This document shows, in pieces, positions 43,771-53,040 of a stretch of 64,000 nucleotides of DNA. The position numbers and the translations under genes are program-made. Below the pieces are notes generated by a model that ran no database searches, was not told the origin of the DNA, and saw only the letters and a list, made by a program, of their open reading frames with translations. The first letter of the stretch is position 1. Every line of letters begins with the position of its first letter. Origin of the DNA: Schistocerca nitens (lineage: Eukaryota; Arthropoda; Insecta; Orthoptera; Acrididae); assembly GCF_023898315.1 (NCBI RefSeq), contig NC_064615.1, positions 738,146,950 to 738,210,949 of the forward strand, read 5' to 3'.

Positions 43771-43915
43771 TTTATCACTGAGACTTTATCCTCAGAGTAG
43801 CAGATGGGCTTGCTGCCCTTTACAAACTGCAGAGAGGAGCCAACCTTCCCTTGCAGGAACTCGATACCAGCTCTGGCCAATATGGAAATAGAAGATGTTG
43901 TCAAATTCAAGTTTC
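43763..43915 (-). other. Exon-like segment of unknown origin (contains 115-bp copy 2)
   Basis: On the minus strand a 153-bp segment is preceded by TTGTTTGCAG (acceptor-like) and followed by GTAAGTAA (donor-like). The third frame is open throughout, containing [18 protein letters not shown] and [16 protein letters not shown]. The second frame is open for 40 codons. I do not recognise the protein. Positions 43790-43904 are nearly identical to 42030-42144. It could be a piece of a host gene or a non-coding exon carried here by a transposon. Confidence 0.45.
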
Positions 43916-43944
43916 CTGCAAACAACAGAGGGGAATAAAACATC

Positions 43945-45262
43945 AAATGTATGCTTCAACTGCAAGTCAGTATTTGTTTGGAACATATACTGCATTCAAA
44001 CATTATGAAGTACCTTGAAGAAAATGATTTATTGGCAGATAAGCAGCACGGATTCAGAAAATATCATTCTTTTGAAACACAACTAGCTCTTTATACTTAT
44101 GAAATAATGAGTGCTATTGACAGGAGATATCAAACTGATTCCATATTTTTAGATTTCCAGAAGGCTTTCAACACTGTTCCTCACAAGTGACTTCTAACCA
44201 AACTCCAGGCCTGCGGAATATCGCCTATGGAACATTGCCTCAGTTGTGCGACTGGATTCATGAATTCCTGTCAGAAAGGTCACAGTTCATAGTAAGAGGT
44301 GGAAAGTCATCAAGTAAAACAGAAGAAATATCCAGTGTTCCCCAAGGAAGTGTTATAGGCTCTCTATTGTTCCTGATCTATATTAACGACATAGGCGACA
44401 ATCTGAGTAGCCGTCTTTGATTGTTTGCACATGATGCTGTCATTTACCATCTTGTAAAGTCATCAGATGACCAAAACGAATTGAAAAATGATTTAGATAA
44501 GATATATGTATGGTGTGAAAAGTGGCAATTGACCCTGAATATAGAAAAGTGTGAAGTTATTCACAGGAGTACTTAAAAAAAAAAAAAAAAAAAAAAAATT
44601 CTGCTAAATTTTGATTACATGATAAGTCACACAAATCTGAAGGCTGTAAATTCAACTAAATATTTAAGGACTACAGTTACAAATAGCCTAAATTGCAATG
44701 ATCACATAGATAATGTTGTGGGTAGAGCAAATCAAAGACTGTGATTCATTGGTAGAACACTTAGAAGGTGCAACACATCTACTAAAGAGACTGCTTACAC
44801 CATGCTTGTCCACCCTATTCTGGAGTATTGCTGTGCAGTGTGGGATCCGCATCAGGTGGGATTGACGGATGATGTCAACAAAGTACAAAGAAGGGCAGCT
44901 TGTTTTGTATTAGTCTGAAATAGGAGAGATAGTGCCACAGACATGATATATGAATTGGAGTGGCAATCATTAAAACAAAGGCTTTCTTCATTGCGACGGG
45001 ATCTTCTCATGAAATTTCAATCACCAGTTTTCTCCTCTGATTGTTAAAACATTCTGTTGGCATCCATCTACATAGGGAGAAATGATCACCACGATAAAAT
45101 AAGAGAAATCAGGGCTCACACAGAAAAATTTAAGTGTTCATTTTTCCCGTGTGCCATTTGAGAGTGAAATGGTAGATATCCAGTTTGAAGGTGGTTCATT
45201 GAACCCTCTGCCAGGCACTTTATTGTGAATAGCAGAGTAATCACAGAGCTGTAGATGTAGAT
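43945..45262 (+). pseudogene. CR1-like LINE fragment inside piggyBac (LINE F)
   Basis: 5'-truncated. Starts LEHILHSNIMKYLEENDLLA, then KQHGFRKYHSFETQL, FLDFQKAFNTVPHK, GKSSSKTEEISSVPQGSVIGSLLFLIYIND and a degenerate FADD (TTTGCACATGATGCT at about 44424). The thumb motif and the HPILEYCCAVWDPHQVGLTD-type block near 44812 follow. It ends in GTAGATGTAGATG, the same tail as LINE D, so they belong to one family. A 24-A run at 44575-44598 lies within the RT and is not the tail. Confidence 0.78.
44575..44598. repeat. Poly-A run in LINE F
   Basis: Twenty-four A residues within the RT of the LINE fragment, not at its 3' end. Confidence 0.95.
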
Positions 45263-45888
45263 GAAGTCTGTGTGCAAAAGCTGCTAAGCAAAAACTCTTG
45301 TCAAATGTTTGAACTGTGAGCCCATCCCAGCTTACACAGTTCTGTCAAGTCTTTGTTCCTAAATATTTCCAAATATTTATGATTATAAACTGAAGTTATT
45401 TGTTCTTGTGTTCTAGTTCTTTGTTTACAATAAGCAAGGAAACACACAGAGCATTTTAGTCAACTGCTGCATTTTAGAATTTTACACAAATACTTGGTAC
45501 TTAAATGTCTGTAAAAGTAAAAATACTATTAGTGCTCACATAAACAATATGTTTTAATTCTGTTTTGACCTTTTTATAAAGAAAAACATTGTAACATTGT
45601 TTTACTTACTTTTTTTAGTGATGATTGATGAAAGACTGTGGAATTTCTTCTTTCTTAAGTTTAAAATAAAAAAAGATTTATATCTGAAATTTATGTTTGA
45701 CAGTGTACTATTCATTTTAGGAACCAAATTATCCTTTGGTTACACTTTAGAGTCTGCCTGAATGTATTGTCAACATGGTGACACTGAAAACACATCCAGA
45801 TATGAATAAAATGGTGGTTTCATACACTGGGTCAAAAATGACCATATGGTACTTCTAAGGAGTATGGTGAAGTCCGGTACTTCTAGTG
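45263..45888 (+). pseudogene. piggyBac transposase C-terminus and 3' end
   Basis: 45267-45350 reads VCKSC, then KTLVKCLNCEPIP, a CxxC ... CxxC pattern like the cysteine-rich C-terminal domain of piggyBac transposases that binds the terminal repeats. The rest is AT-rich 3' sequence ending in the inverted repeat GGTACTTCTAGTG and TTAA. Confidence 0.55.
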
Positions 45889-45892
45889 TTAA
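45889..45892. repeat. TTAA target duplication, right, of piggyBac
   Basis: TTAA following the right inverted repeat; partner of 42808-42811. Confidence 0.88.
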
Positions 45893-45977
45893 GTGTATAA
45901 GTGACATTCACTTACAATAATAGAGAGGGGTCCAAAAAAATATATCCACTGTTTAAAAGTCCATAACTGGCAAACTA

Positions 45978-47381
45978 CGCTACTGGCCATTAAAATTGCT
46001 ACACCGAGAAGAAATGCAGATCATAAACGGGTATTCATTGGACAAATATATTATACTAGAAATAACATGTGATTACATTTTCACGCAATTTAGGTGCATA
46101 GATCCTGAGAAATCAGTACCCAGAACAACCACCTCTGGCTGTAATATCAGTCTTGATACACCTGGGCATTGAGTCAAACAGAGCTTGGATGGCATGCACA
46201 GGTACAGCTGCCCATGCAGCTTCAACAAGATCCCACAGTTCATCAAGAGTAGTGACTGACGTATTGTGACGAGCCAGTTGCTTGGCCACCATTGACGAGA
46301 CGTTTTCAATTGGTGAGAGATCTGGAGAATGTGCTTGCCAGGGCAGCAGTCAAACATTTTTTGTATCCAGAAAGGCCCATACAGGACCTGCAACATGCGG
46401 TCATGCATTATCCTGCTGAAATGTAGGGTTTCGCAGTAATCGAATGAAGGGTGGAGCCACGGGTTGTAACACATCTGAAATGTAATGTCCACTGCTCAAA
46501 GCGGCGTCAATGTGAACAAAAGGTGACCGAGATGTGTAACCAATGGCACCCCATACCATCACGCCGGGTGATATGCCAGTATGGCGATGACGAATACACG
46601 CTTCCAATGTGCATTCACTGCAATGTTGCCAAACATGGATGTGACCATCATGATGCTGTAAACAGAACCTGGATTCATCTGAAAAAATGACGTTTTTCCA
46701 TTCGTGCACCCAGATTCGTCGTTGAGTAGACCATCGCAGGTGCTCTTGTCTGTGATGCATTGTCAAGAGTAACCGCAGCCATGATCTCTGAGCTGATAGT
46801 CCATGCTGCTGCAAACGTCGTCGAACTGTTCGTGCAGATGGTTGTTGTCTTGCAAATGTCCCCATCTGTTGACTCAGGGATCAAGACGTGGCTGCACGAT
46901 CCATTACAGCCATGCGAATAAGATGCCTGTCATCTTGATTGCTAATGATATGAGGCCGTTGGGATCCAGTACGGCATTTTGTATTACCCTCCTGAACTCA
47001 CCTATTCCATATTCTGCTAACAGTCATTGAATCTCGACCAACGCGAGCAGCAATGTCACGATACGATAAACCGCAATCATGATAGGCTACAATCTGACCT
47101 TTACCAAAGTTGGAAACATGATGGTACAAATCTCTCCTCCTTACACGAGGCATCAGAACAACTTTTCACCAGGCAATGCTGATCAACTGCTGTTTGTGTA
47201 TGAGAAATTGGTTGGAAACTTTCCTCATACCAGCACGTTGAAGGTGTTGCCACCGGCGCCAACCTTGCTTGAATGCTCTGAAAGGCTAATCATGCATATC
47301 ACAGCATCTTCTTCCTGTCGGTTAAATTTAGCCTCTGTAGCATTCATCTTCATAGTGTAGCAATTTCAAAGGCCATTAGTG
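45978..47381 (-). mobile_element. Tc1-like transposon (Tc1-d) inside the mariner
   Basis: Bounded by TA at 45976-45977 and 47382-47383. Inverted repeats: CGCTACTGGCCATTAAAATT at the left and complement CACTAATGGCCTTTGAAATT at the right, continuing as GCTACAC. Length 1,404 bp. Full-length but carrying a broken transposase. It is in a different family from the 22-kb element, judged by its ends and protein. Confidence 0.88.
46073..47170 (-). pseudogene. Tc1-d transposase, frameshifted
   Basis: Minus strand, N- to C-terminus: degenerate HTH near 47100; QQMGTFARQQPSARTVRRRL (46880-46820); then NVIFSDESRFCLQHHDGHIH, IRHRHTGISPGVMVWGAIGY and NPTFQQDNA (46690-46401), with D in SDES and QQDN. A CGA-to-TGA change then stops the frame. 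The third acidic block (SPxLSPIExxW region) is recognisable near 46310 in another frame, and the stretch to 46073 ends VVVLGTDFSGSM. Most damage is a few indels, so the copy is only moderately old. Confidence 0.82.
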
Positions 47382-47536
47382 TAATTGATGGAGTTGTCTC
47401 ATCTTTGGTAGTGTAATAGTTTGTAGTTCCGGCAATCGCCACACAAGCGTTGTATTGCGTTGTTTTGTTTTGTCAGATGACAGTCGCCAGATAGTCAGTG
47501 TTTTGTTCTTAGTTGCACCTAGTTACTCGAGTAAAC

Positions 47537-48602
47537 ATGGCTGGCACAAGGCTTACATTCGATGAAAGGAAGTCAGTTTTGAAGTGGTATTTTAAGTACG
47601 AAAACATTAATGAGGTTCAACGGCAATGGCGAAATGAGTATCAAACAGAGCCACCGGCACATTTAACAATTCATCGCATTCGAGACAAATTTCAAGCCGA
47701 AGGGTCTGTTGAAGATGTACACAAACAATGATCTGGACAACCTGTAACAGTAACAAGTCCTGCTAACTCCCACCGTGTGTTACAACAATTCACTTGCTTA
47801 CCACAGAAGTCTGTGAGACAGTGTGCCCATGAAACTGGAGTGAGTCACTCAAGTGTTCAGCGAATTTTGAAGGCAGCAAAGTGGAAGTGCTACATCCCAT
47901 GATTGCTACACGCAATGAACGAGATCGACCCAAATCAAAAAATGGAGTACTGCGTGTGGTTTACTAACATGGTGTGCATCGATGAAGAGTTTGCAGAGAT
48001 GATTGTGTGATCTGATGAGGCACAGTTCAAACTCAATGGTGCAGTAAATCGCCACAATTGCATCTACTGGTCCGCTGAAAATCTGAACGCCCATGTAGAC
48101 AAAGCCGTGAATTTGCCAGGAGTAAATATGTGGTTTGGGTTGTCTTACCGGGGCTTGATTGGGTCATTCTTCTTTGATGGCACAGTTACCAGTGAGGTGT
48201 ACCTTCAGAAGCTTCAGACATCCATTTTACCTGCCATCCAAGACTTGTATGGAGATGGAAGAGTTTACTTTCAACAAGATGGTGCCCCATCCCACTACCA
48301 AAATCATGTTAGGGCATATCTCGACGAAAATCTACCAGGAAAATGGATAGGCCATAGAGGTGCAGTGGAGTAACCACCATGTACCCCAGACCTAACTCCT
48401 CTGGACTTTTACCTGTGGGGAACACTAAAGGACATCGTTTATCGACAAAACCCACGCACATTGGATGAACTTTGAGAATCCATCGTACATTAATGTGCAA
48501 GTATCCAACTGAACACATTGCAGTCTGTAGTTTGTGCTGCAGTTCGGCAGCATTGTTTGTGTGTGGATGTTAATGGTGACCATTTTGAACACCTACAGTG
48601 AT
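47537..48602 (+). pseudogene. Mariner transposase, multiple stops
   Basis: Starts MAGTRLTFDERKSVLKWYFK. The HTH region WRNEYQTEPPAHLTIHRIRD and VSHSSVQRILKAAKW are clear. Catalytic blocks: SDEAQFKLNG (after a TGA at about 48008), YFQQDGAPSHYQNHV and TPDLTPLDFYLWG. Forty-one residues (counting one stop) lie between the second and third Asp, so it is a DD41D-type mariner. Stops at about 47729, 47900, 48008, 48371 and 48471 and a final one near 48600 are mostly CGA-to-TGA or TGG-to-stop. No obvious frameshift. Confidence 0.85.
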
Positions 48603-48716
48603 GTCTTTAAGATGGACTTCAAGCTACACTTTCACCGAAAATGAGACAACTCCGTCAATTAGTTTGCAAGTTATGGACTTTTAAACAGTGGATGCATTTT
48701 TTAGGACCCCTCTGTA

Positions 48717-49360
48717 TTATGTAAATATGACTATCCACTTGTAGCATGTAAAGACTTAAAGCATTAATATGAGTTTATTCATACTTTCAGCTGTAATTTT
48801 CTAGTTAAAGTGGTTTAATTATAAAATAAAGCTGAAAAAAACTTTTTATTCATTAATATGTAGAAAACATTATATAAACACAAAGATATATTTGCAGTGA
48901 CCTGTCCAATATCTGATTGCTGTACTGTACATGTAAGATTTACTGGACCAAATAAGAAATACAAATACAGTGCAAATATAAATATTGTAAAACATTTGTA
49001 CTGGCCATGTCCATGAGGTTAATTTCACTGACTGTTTTCTAGCAGTCTGGTTCTGTATATTTCTTGGTCACAAGCTATTGATTTCAATTCCTTTGAGACC
49101 AAAAAATCCACAGACATACAAAACTCCAATGATTGCATTTAGCTCATAAAGAGAAACATGCCAGCTTTTGTTTCCAAGTTGCCCATAGGGTCCTGCCTCT
49201 GTGCTAAGTTTTATGTATTTTAGCACTGTGTCATCTACAAACAGCTGTCAAAACTAGCAGAAATGTGAAATTTGATGTCCATTTTTGCACGTGAGATTGG
49301 ACCTACTGTCTTGCGAAAAACATTTTGCTTTTGTGGTTTTCAAGATGCGTTCAGTCTTAA
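48717..49360. other. Possible LINE B end and unassigned sequence
   Basis: The first 130 bp may continue LINE B after the mariner (NMTIHL-HVKT reading). The rest, to the start of LINE C, has no feature I can name. Confidence 0.35.
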
Positions 49361-49369
49361 GAAGACTTC

Positions 49370-52170
49370 TTTGTTGTGTACTAATGAGCACTGGCTATGA
49401 GATACACAGATTTGTGCAGAAAAAATACCAGACCTTGACCTGATAAGTAGCCTTTGCAGCAAAACATAAATTTGGAGGTGTATACATCTATATTAGGAGT
49501 GGCGTTAAATCTAAAGTGGTAAAACTTAGCAAGGTGATTGGGCAGAAAAAGATTTTGAATATTATATATGCGGCTGTCAAATTATCATTGCATGAATCTA
49601 CAGGTCCCCATCAGGTGACTTTACCTTATTCTTACATTATATAGATGATCTTTTAAATTAATTAAGAAGTAGGTCAAAATGAATAATAGTGCCTGGTGTC
49701 TTTAATATCAGTTTTAAGAAAAGTAATGGGAAACAAATGCATTTATTATATTTGTTAGCTCATACAACACACAACCATCTATGCAGGATATTACCAGGTA
49801 TGAGGATGGGCCTGAAGCAACACTTGATCAGATATTTACCAACCAACAAGACTATGACTATAAACTGAAGTAACAGATACTGGTTTTTCTGATCACATGG
49901 CTTTAAAAATGCCAATAAAGAATGGGAACAATAAGAAATGTACAGGTACTGAAAAATATGTACATAGAAGACTTACTAATAATAACAACATAAGGAAATA
50001 TAATAATATTCAAAAAAGGTGCACAGCGACAGAGAACAAACTGATGATGTAGTAAAGAAGTATGAAACACTTTTCACTGATTATAACTATTGCTATGATA
50101 TTTAAAGGAATTAAAGTCAAAGAGGAGCCACACATAGGGTTTAAAAAATCGGTGTTCACTCTTAGAAACACAAGCAGGCATGTCAAAATAAATACAATAG
50201 GAAAATTTTACAGGTGGTAAAAGTGATAAGCAATGATTCATATGTCAACAGAAGAAATAGTAAATCAGAATTGTTCTGGCTGGTTTTAAACAATAGCATA
50301 GGAAAATTTAGAACTAAAATCCACAACTTCAAAATCAAAAGTGAGAGTAAAGTGACATAAGACGCTCAACAGATTGCCAATATATTTAATAAACATTACA
50401 TGAACATAGCACCGAACATAATTAAAAGTATGTGCAGTTCAAACAAAAAACCATAAAAGTACCTGCTTCTGAAAAGACAATGTTTCTGCACACAGTAACA
50501 GAATCTGAGGTGAAAAACAATATTAATAAATTGAAAACCAAAATGTCTAGTGGTATTGACAGAATTCCAGACAAGGTATCAAACATAGTTCCACCTGTAT
50601 AGATCCTCAACTAACTGAAATTATTAATATTTTCTTTGAGACAGGAGTGTTTCCATTAGAACTGAAGTTATCCACAATAAAGCTGCTCAACAAAAAGTAC
50701 AGTACAGCTGACATAAACAATTACAGATGTCTCACTGTTGACAGGTTTTCTAAAGTAATTAAGAGAGTAGTGCATGAACAGCTAGATGTTTTCCTGAATA
50801 AAAATAAAATATTGACTAATGCTCAAAATGGTTTAGAAAGAATCAATCAACAGAAACAGCAGTCTTTCAGTTCATGAAAATGGTGCTAAAGGTCTTGGAT
50901 ATGAATGAATCAAGCTGTGGAATATGCTTAGATTAATGCAAAGCACATGATATAATCAGTCATGACTAACTGCTTATGAAACAAGTGTGTTTTAGGCTCT
51001 GGAGACTGGCCTTCAAATGGTTCAAATCTTATCTCTGTAATAAACGACATAGAAAGCAAATATGCCATGAAGGCAAGGAACTCCTTTCAAATTACAAAAA
51101 ACTAGCTATGGAGTGTCCCAGGGTCCTGTATTAGGCCTTCTGTTGTTTCTGGCATATATAAATGATTTGCCAAACCATCTGAGCATCACTGACACAGTGA
51201 TGTTTTCCAACGACATAAGCATTTTTATAAAATGGCACACTGAGGATAATTTTCAGCAGAATGTCTCTAAGACAATAACTGAAGCAGGAAAATGGTTTAG
51301 GGATAATGATTTGGTCATAAATAAGGAAAAACTAGTATGGATGAATTTTTTAAATATTAGAAATAAAGTTAGAAGTAGCATAAAAGCTGAGTTAGGGAAT
51401 TATGCTATTGCACAAGCTCCATACACAACATTTCTAGGATATGGGTGAATTAGCACTTGAGATTGGAGAAGAATCTGGAAGTTTTGAATAAAAATGTAGG
51501 TAAATGCTGTTATGTGCTAAAGACTGTTGCAGCATTGAATCATTGTTGTGTGCCTGTTATGGTCATATGAATAGCTTGCTTAGCTATGGTGTGATCTACT
51601 GCAGAAACAAAGGCATGGCAAAAAAACTTTCAAACTACAAAAAAGGACCATCAGAATAATGAAAGGAGTTCCCTGTAGGGAGCCATTCAGGGAAATATTT
51701 AAAGAATTTAAAATAATGGCCCTTTCTAGCTTATACATTTTTGAATATGTGTGCTTTCTGAAAACTCACCAGGAATTTTCAACATTGAATAATCAAGTTC
51801 ATACATACAAAACATGAAACAGACGTTTTTTCACAGAGAAATCAACAAAAATGCCCTTTACCAAATAGTGCATATTATCAGTCCAAAATACTCTTTACTT
51901 GATTGCCTGCTACAATAAAGAGAATTAAAGAATTTCATAAATTCTAAGTAGTGCTAAAACAACTATTGATAACATGTAGCTTTTACAACAGTGAAGAATG
52001 TCTGTACATAGAAAACTAAAATTATTTACGTTTTTTGATGTAAGATTGTATTTTCATGTAAAATTGTGAAAAACTTAAATATAGGAAATATTATTGTAAC
52101 TAGCTCCAGCTATGCATTAACTACACTTGTTCAGTGTGTGTTGTTAATGAATTGAATTAAACTGGATTGA
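49370..52170 (+). pseudogene. CR1-like LINE C, endonuclease and RT remnants
   Basis: Readable endonuclease pieces: SNEHWL (about 49383, the SEHWL catalytic block), IYRSPSGDFTLFLHYIDDLL (about 49594), VPGVFNISFKKSNGKQM (degenerate AGDFNIDF) and TGFSDHMALKM (about 49880, terminal SDH). RT pieces: SGIDRIPDKV, NNYRCLTVDRFSKVIKRVV (50716), NAQNGLERI, QGPVLGLLLFLAYINDLPNH (51116) and TVMFSNDISIFIK for the FADD box. The 3' part holds SLLSYGVIYC and LQKRTIRI-like blocks. The end is near ttgttaatgaattgaattaa at 52160. Many stops; related to LINEs A and B. Confidence 0.7.
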
Positions 52171-52640
52171 AGATGATCCAGAATTTTTCACTTTGTCTTA
52201 CCTGTTCTCAATTTTGAAAAGCCCACAAAAAATTGTGATGGTAGCTGACACCTACTGCTTCCCCCATGTCTCAGTCTATTATATCAGACATCATCTCTTC
52301 CTGAATGATACATTGGTATTAAGGGGGGAGTCTGCCTTGTTGCTGTAATAGCAATACGTGTAACTTCTTCAGAAGCATTACAAATACTTTCACTTAATTC
52401 AGCACTGTCTGGAATATAATCATCACTGGCTTTGGACCCTTGCTCTCAAACTTTCTGCAGACATTCTAAATATTCCATTATTTTCTTTTCCAACAAATTA
52501 TGAACAGTTTTAATGTCTGTATCGTGACTGTCAAAGCACTTTAGATACAGAGCATCACAATAATCAGCTCAGAAACTTCAGCATACATTATAACATCCTG
52601 GCACAGTCTCTGTTGAAAAGAAATAAAAGTCACAAAATTT
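52171..52640. other. Unassigned sequence between LINEs C and D
   Basis: AT-rich, no motif recognised. Confidence 0.35.
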
Positions 52641-52664
52641 CAAACATTCAACTGCTGTGTTCGA

Positions 52665-53040
52665 ATGCAGGCTGAGTTGGAATCCTTTCACTCTCAGCTT
52701 CAAGCAGTGTTGGCTTCGGTCACACAGCTTGAGGCTGTTGCCAATGGGCATCACTGTGGGGGTCCAGATGGTGGTTAGTCGGGGACGGCCAGCTTGTCAC
52801 TTGCATCCCCTGATCGAACAACGGCAATGGCTGCCCAGTATACTGCCCACATTGAGGCTGACCCCTCACCCGTGGTAGAGTGGGAGGTCGTCTCGAGTTG
52901 TGGCAGGGGCCGAAAGACATTCCGGAGGGCTGAACGGAAGGCCTCTCCAGTTTGTCTGATGAACCGATTTCAGGCTCTGTCTCCGGCTGATACTGACCTT
53001 CGGCCGGACATGGCTGCTTGTCCTGTTCCATTTCTACAAA
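52665..53040 (+). pseudogene. LINE D ORF1 fragment
   Basis: Reads AELESFHSQLQAVLASVTQL (coiled-coil-like) and VANGHHCGGPDGG, then ends in a TAG. The next frame carries SVVEWEVVSS-type and RRAERKASPVCLMNRFQALS. GC-rich relative to its surroundings. I recall similar sequence in locust transcripts but cannot name the domain. The C-terminal part is missing. Confidence 0.55.

Larger units (their letters stand above)
42812..45888 (+). mobile_element. piggyBac-like DNA transposon, interrupted
   Basis: Bounded by TTAA on both sides, the target used by piggyBac. Inverted repeats: CACTCGAAGTACC at the left; CACTAGAAGTACC complement at the right. The plus strand carries transposase fragments (43.3-43.77) and a Cys-rich C-terminus (45.27-45.35). 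An exon-like segment (43763-43915) and a LINE fragment (43945-45262) have invaded it. The element lies in LINE B, whose sequence continues on each side. Confidence 0.82.
45923..48714 (+). mobile_element. Mariner element (DD41D type) split by a Tc1 element
   Basis: The left end 45923-45977 (GAGAGGGGTCCAAAAAAATA ... CACTGTTTAAAAGTCCATAA) and the right end 48665-48714 (complement CAGAGGGGTCCTAAAAAATG ... CACTGTTTAAAAGTCCATAA) are inverted repeats of about 50 bp. TA flanks are at 45921-45922 and 48715-48716. A Tc1-like element sits at 45978-47381 next to the left repeat. Without it the mariner is about 1.39 kb, a normal full length. Confidence 0.88.
35200..48850 (+). mobile_element. CR1-like non-LTR retrotransposon B (multiply interrupted)
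   Basis: A plus-strand LINE whose domains stay in order through four foreign insertions: ORF1 (35.25-36.0), endonuclease (36.55-37.2), linker (37.2-37.8), RT first part (37.8-38.57), [Penelope-like element 38.57-42.21], RT remainder (42.21-42.81), [piggyBac 42812-45888], short tail (45.89-45.92), [mariner 45923-48714], and probably a last piece to about 48.85 kb. A SINE sits in ORF1 (35482-35676). All ORFs are broken. The linker and esterase-type ORF1 resemble LINE A. Boundaries at both ends are approximate. Confidence 0.7.
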
